Assembly (NCBI GenBank): GCA_015709635.1
Contig: CP054180.1
Coordinates: 1,178,001-1,242,000 of the forward strand
Length of the DNA stretch: 64,000 bases
Origin: Gammaproteobacteria bacterium
Lineage (GTDB): Bacteria; Pseudomonadota; Gammaproteobacteria; Burkholderiales; Nitrosomonadaceae
Direction of reading: 5' to 3'
Of the stretch, positions 62,303 to 64,000 are shown piece by piece; within the stretch, counting starts at the first letter, position 1; the number at the start of each line of letters is the position of its first letter. The position numbers and the translations under genes were made by a program. A model generated the notes under the pieces. It did not search any database and was not told the origin of the DNA. It worked only from the letters and a program-made list of their open reading frames with translations.

Positions 62303-62383
62303 TATAAATCCGATTGGCTGAGATGATCACGGGATTGCACCGCGGTTGCAGAAAGTTTGCCGGTGCTGCAGGAAAAATTTAGA

Positions 62384-62532
62384 TTAGGGAAACTTTGAGA
62401 AAGGTGGCGAGCAATGACCAGGCAGAGCGAAATCAGATAAAAAAAGCGCAGCTTACGAATGGTAAATGAGCATTTTGAACCTGCTTTCACCGCAGCATGA
62501 TCGAGTGCAACAGTTTTTCGGAGCTTTCCTAA
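62384..62532 (+). repeat. MITE-like element, copy 3 of 3 (149 bp, most diverged)
   Basis: Begins TTAGGGAAACTTTGAGAAAGG and ends CGGAGCTTTCCTAA, with decayed terminal repeats. The interior keeps AATGAGCATTTTGAACCTG and GGCAGAGCGAAATCAG, matching the copies at 22188 and 8388. It lies between the flgA stop and the acyl carrier protein start, both leftward genes. Confidence 0.85.
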
Positions 62533-62540
62533 AAGAAAAG

Positions 62541-63254
62541 CTATGGCTGTATTTCTACAATGGAATTGGCGCGCGCAAGCCCGTTGAGAATTCGTCCTGA
62601 TTTGTTCCGAACCTGTATCACTTGTCCCTCGGTTGCATTCACCAATGCTTGGCCTTCTGACCGGATGCTGAAGCCACGGCCTTGAACAACTAGATTGACT
62701 GATTGTCCTCGCATGATAATGTAAGGTGCACGCAACATTTGCGGCCGTAAAGGCTGACCGGCCGGGAGGTTGGTGGTGGCGACTTTACCGACAATTTGCG
62801 CGGCATTCGTCAGTATACCTTCGGGCATTTGTGTCAAATTGACACTCTGCGGTGCAATATCCTCGTAAGTCAGTGTCTGTCCGGATGATACCGGCCGCGC
62901 GAGGTGCAGTACATCCGCCATGACGCCAATTTCAGTTTGGACATAGATAGTCCAGGCCGCAATCTCGCTATCACAGCGTACGCCGATAGAGGTTTTCCCC
63001 CACAAACGCCCGCCAGTTGGAACAAAAGGCTCTAATTGCGGACACTTTGGTAACGCCAAATGCTTGTCGATTTGCCCGACATTCACAATGACCTGCCCGG
63101 GGAGTGACGCGGTATTGCTGTAGAGAAAGTTCTCTATGGCGTTTTTGATCAATGAAATTTCTTGGTGATCAATGGATGTTTTTTGCTGCGATGCAAGTGC
63201 CGGAAAAACCAGTACCGATAGACAGAAGATTGTCATTAAGCAACGTATCATCAT
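62541..63254 (-). CDS. flgA: Flagellar P-ring formation chaperone FlgA
   Basis: Periplasmic chaperone for FlgI polymerisation into the P ring. The 237 residues begin with a signal peptide (MMIRCLMTIFCLSVLVFPAL, cleavage near ALAS). The SAF domain is in the middle (VSSGQTLTYEDIAPQSVNL, NLPAGQPLRPQMLRAPYII) and GQVIQVRNKSGRILNG stands near the end, as usual. It is divergent from flgB with a 215-base gap, the standard arrangement. Confidence 0.95.
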   Translation of the reverse strand: MMIRCLMTIFCLSVLVFPALASQQKTSIDHQEISLIKNAIENFLYSNTASLPGQVIVNVGQIDKHLALPKCPQLEPFVPTGGRLWGKTSIGVRCDSEIAAWTIYVQTEIGVMADVLHLARPVSSGQTLTYEDIAPQSVNLTQMPEGILTNAAQIVGKVATTNLPAGQPLRPQMLRAPYIIMRGQSVNLVVQGRGFSIRSEGQALVNATEGQVIQVRNKSGRILNGLARANSIVEIQP

Positions 63255-63469
63255 AGTTTATAACCCTTCATTTTTTTGCCGTATTCGGCAATTATTGCCG
63301 CTATCCCGTGACGATATATTAAACGACCGCAAAAAAATCCAAGTTCAAAGATAACACCGCTTTCGTGTCTTATTTGCGGATTGGTCGGTTGATCCAACCG
63401 TATATTATTGCTGGCATGCTAAATGCTACTAGCCGAATAGACACTCATTTGAATCAGGCGATAATGAAT
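63255..63469. promoter_or_regulatory. Divergent flgA/flgB promoter region
   Basis: The shared control region of two flagellar operons. On the minus strand TTTAATA and GCGGCAATAA are spaced by about 15 bases, loosely like a sigma-28 promoter, but the match is weak. An inverted repeat around GGCAATTATTGCC (63287-63299) is a perfect palindrome and could be an operator. Confidence 0.4.
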
Positions 63470-63880
63470 ATGATAAACAAACTTGATAAAGAATTGAATT
63501 ATCACCATAACGCACTCAGTTTGCGGGTTGCAAGGCAAGAATTGCTTTCCAGTAATGTGGCCAATGCCGATACGCCGAATTTTAAAGCGAAAGATGTCGA
63601 TTTTGCCAGTGTGCTGAACGAAAGATTGTCATCAACTCCAAGCTTAAAAAAAGTGAATATGAATACGACGTCGACCATGCATATTAATTCCACTGCATCT
63701 GGAACCTTCGGAGACAACATTTTATATCGTGTTCCTTTGCAACCCAGTGCGGACGGAAACACTGTGGATATGGATATGGAACGGACTCGGTTCGCTGACA
63801 ATGCCATTAAATATGATGCGAGCATTACCTTCATCAATAACGAATTCAGAAACTTAACGTCAGCAATGTTGGAGAGATAG
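63470..63880 (+). CDS. flgB: Flagellar basal-body rod protein FlgB
   Basis: Proximal rod subunit. The start at 63470 gives MINKLDKELNYHHNALSLR, which lines up with the FlgB N terminus of other bacteria. ATG 63464, two codons earlier, is equally well placed behind AGGCG. The rod signature VARQELLSSNVANADTPNFKA is intact, and NNEFRNLTSAMLER closes the protein as the C-terminal helix. The product has 136 residues. The frame reaching back to 63365 is not coding-like. flgC follows after three bases. Confidence 0.94.
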   Translation: MINKLDKELNYHHNALSLRVARQELLSSNVANADTPNFKAKDVDFASVLNERLSSTPSLKKVNMNTTSTMHINSTASGTFGDNILYRVPLQPSADGNTVDMDMERTRFADNAIKYDASITFINNEFRNLTSAMLER

Positions 63881-63883
63881 AAA

Positions 63884-64000
63884 ATGTCATTATTCAATGT
63901 ATTTGGTATCGCAAGTTCAGCCATGTCAGCCCAGTCTCAACGTTTGAACGTGGTGGCCAGTAATCTTTCCAATGCCGATAGCGTAACAAGCTCAACCGGT
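63884..64000 (+). CDS. flgC: Flagellar basal-body rod protein FlgC, 3' end cut by the window
   Basis: Only the first 39 codons are visible: MSLFNVFGIASSAMSAQSQR and LNVVASNLSNADSVTSSTG, matching the FlgC N-terminal rod motif (SQRLNVVASNLSNADS). It begins three bases after the flgB stop, with GGAGAG inside the flgB end as ribosome binding site. The rest lies beyond the window, where flgD, flgE and later genes would be expected. Confidence 0.93.
   Translation, partial: MSLFNVFGIASSAMSAQSQRLNVVASNLSNADSVTSSTG

Noticed and set aside
1..64000. CRISPR arrays, tRNA and rRNA genes
   Set aside because: No regularly spaced direct repeats and no cloverleaf-like segments were noticed in the intergenic regions; this was by eye and not by a covariance search.

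Overview
The window is a 64 kb piece of a bacterial chromosome, most likely from an ammonia-oxidising betaproteobacterium of the Nitrosomonas group. The best single clue is a small secreted monohaem cytochrome c that closely resembles my recollection of Nitrosomonas cytochrome c-552. Supporting clues are the bamB-der order, a class Ia ribonucleotide reductase with a long alpha chain, HemJ, and a trehalose locus built on a TreS-maltokinase fusion. No rRNA, tRNA or CRISPR array was seen. Most of the window is ordinary, densely packed housekeeping sequence.

Layout. 1-8.4 kb: bamB (cut by the window edge), der, a Pat-like acyl-CoA synthetase/acetyltransferase, a family 5-type uracil-DNA glycosylase, a tautomerase, uvrC and pgsA. 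8.6-15.5 kb: a PhoD-like phosphatase, yaiI, then nrdA-nrdB behind a probable NrdR site. 15.5-19.0 kb: an accessory island between nrdB and fumC. It holds a HEPN-domain protein, a broken HigB/RelE-type toxin with an intact antitoxin, two related long hairpins, and a decayed IS110-family element. 19-30.7 kb: fumC, an MFS transporter, a tiny lipoprotein, TauE/SafE, EVE, a thioredoxin-fold protein, CheV, a membrane-bound C13 peptidase, ubiE and phoBR. 30.8-40.9 kb: lgt, ilvD, cytochrome c, OsmC, an HDOD protein, and a leftward cluster running DUF2914, Nudix, dac, dat, ybeD, lipB, lipA. 41-47 kb: ligA, a SufR-like regulator divergent from two small membrane proteins, and hpt-mtnP-def. 47.2-57.5 kb: a trehalose operon of treS-mak, treZ and a malQ::treY fusion. 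57.6-64 kb: hemJ, an M32 carboxypeptidase, pbpG, a small secreted protein, a Mth938-like protein, a stand-alone acyl carrier protein, and the start of a flagellar cluster (flgA divergent from flgB-flgC).

What stands out. (a) A family of 148-149 bp elements with terminal inverted repeats and TTAA-like ends occurs three times (8388, 22188, 62384); two copies supply the stop codon of the neighbouring gene. (b) A 101 bp palindromic insertion flanked by TTA splits the toxin gene. Removing it on paper rejoins a RelE-like C terminus, apart from one missing A. (c) A perfect 31 bp hairpin has a second copy that is interrupted by the IS110-type element. That element's 315 bp non-coding end is where a bridge RNA would be expected. 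(d) The maltokinase half of TreS carries HGN where the catalytic HGD motif is expected. (e) Two small genes, a 51-residue lipoprotein and a possible 55-residue ORF overlapping the SufR-like gene, are easily missed. I found no multi-gene system that I can call new; the accessory island is the best place to look.
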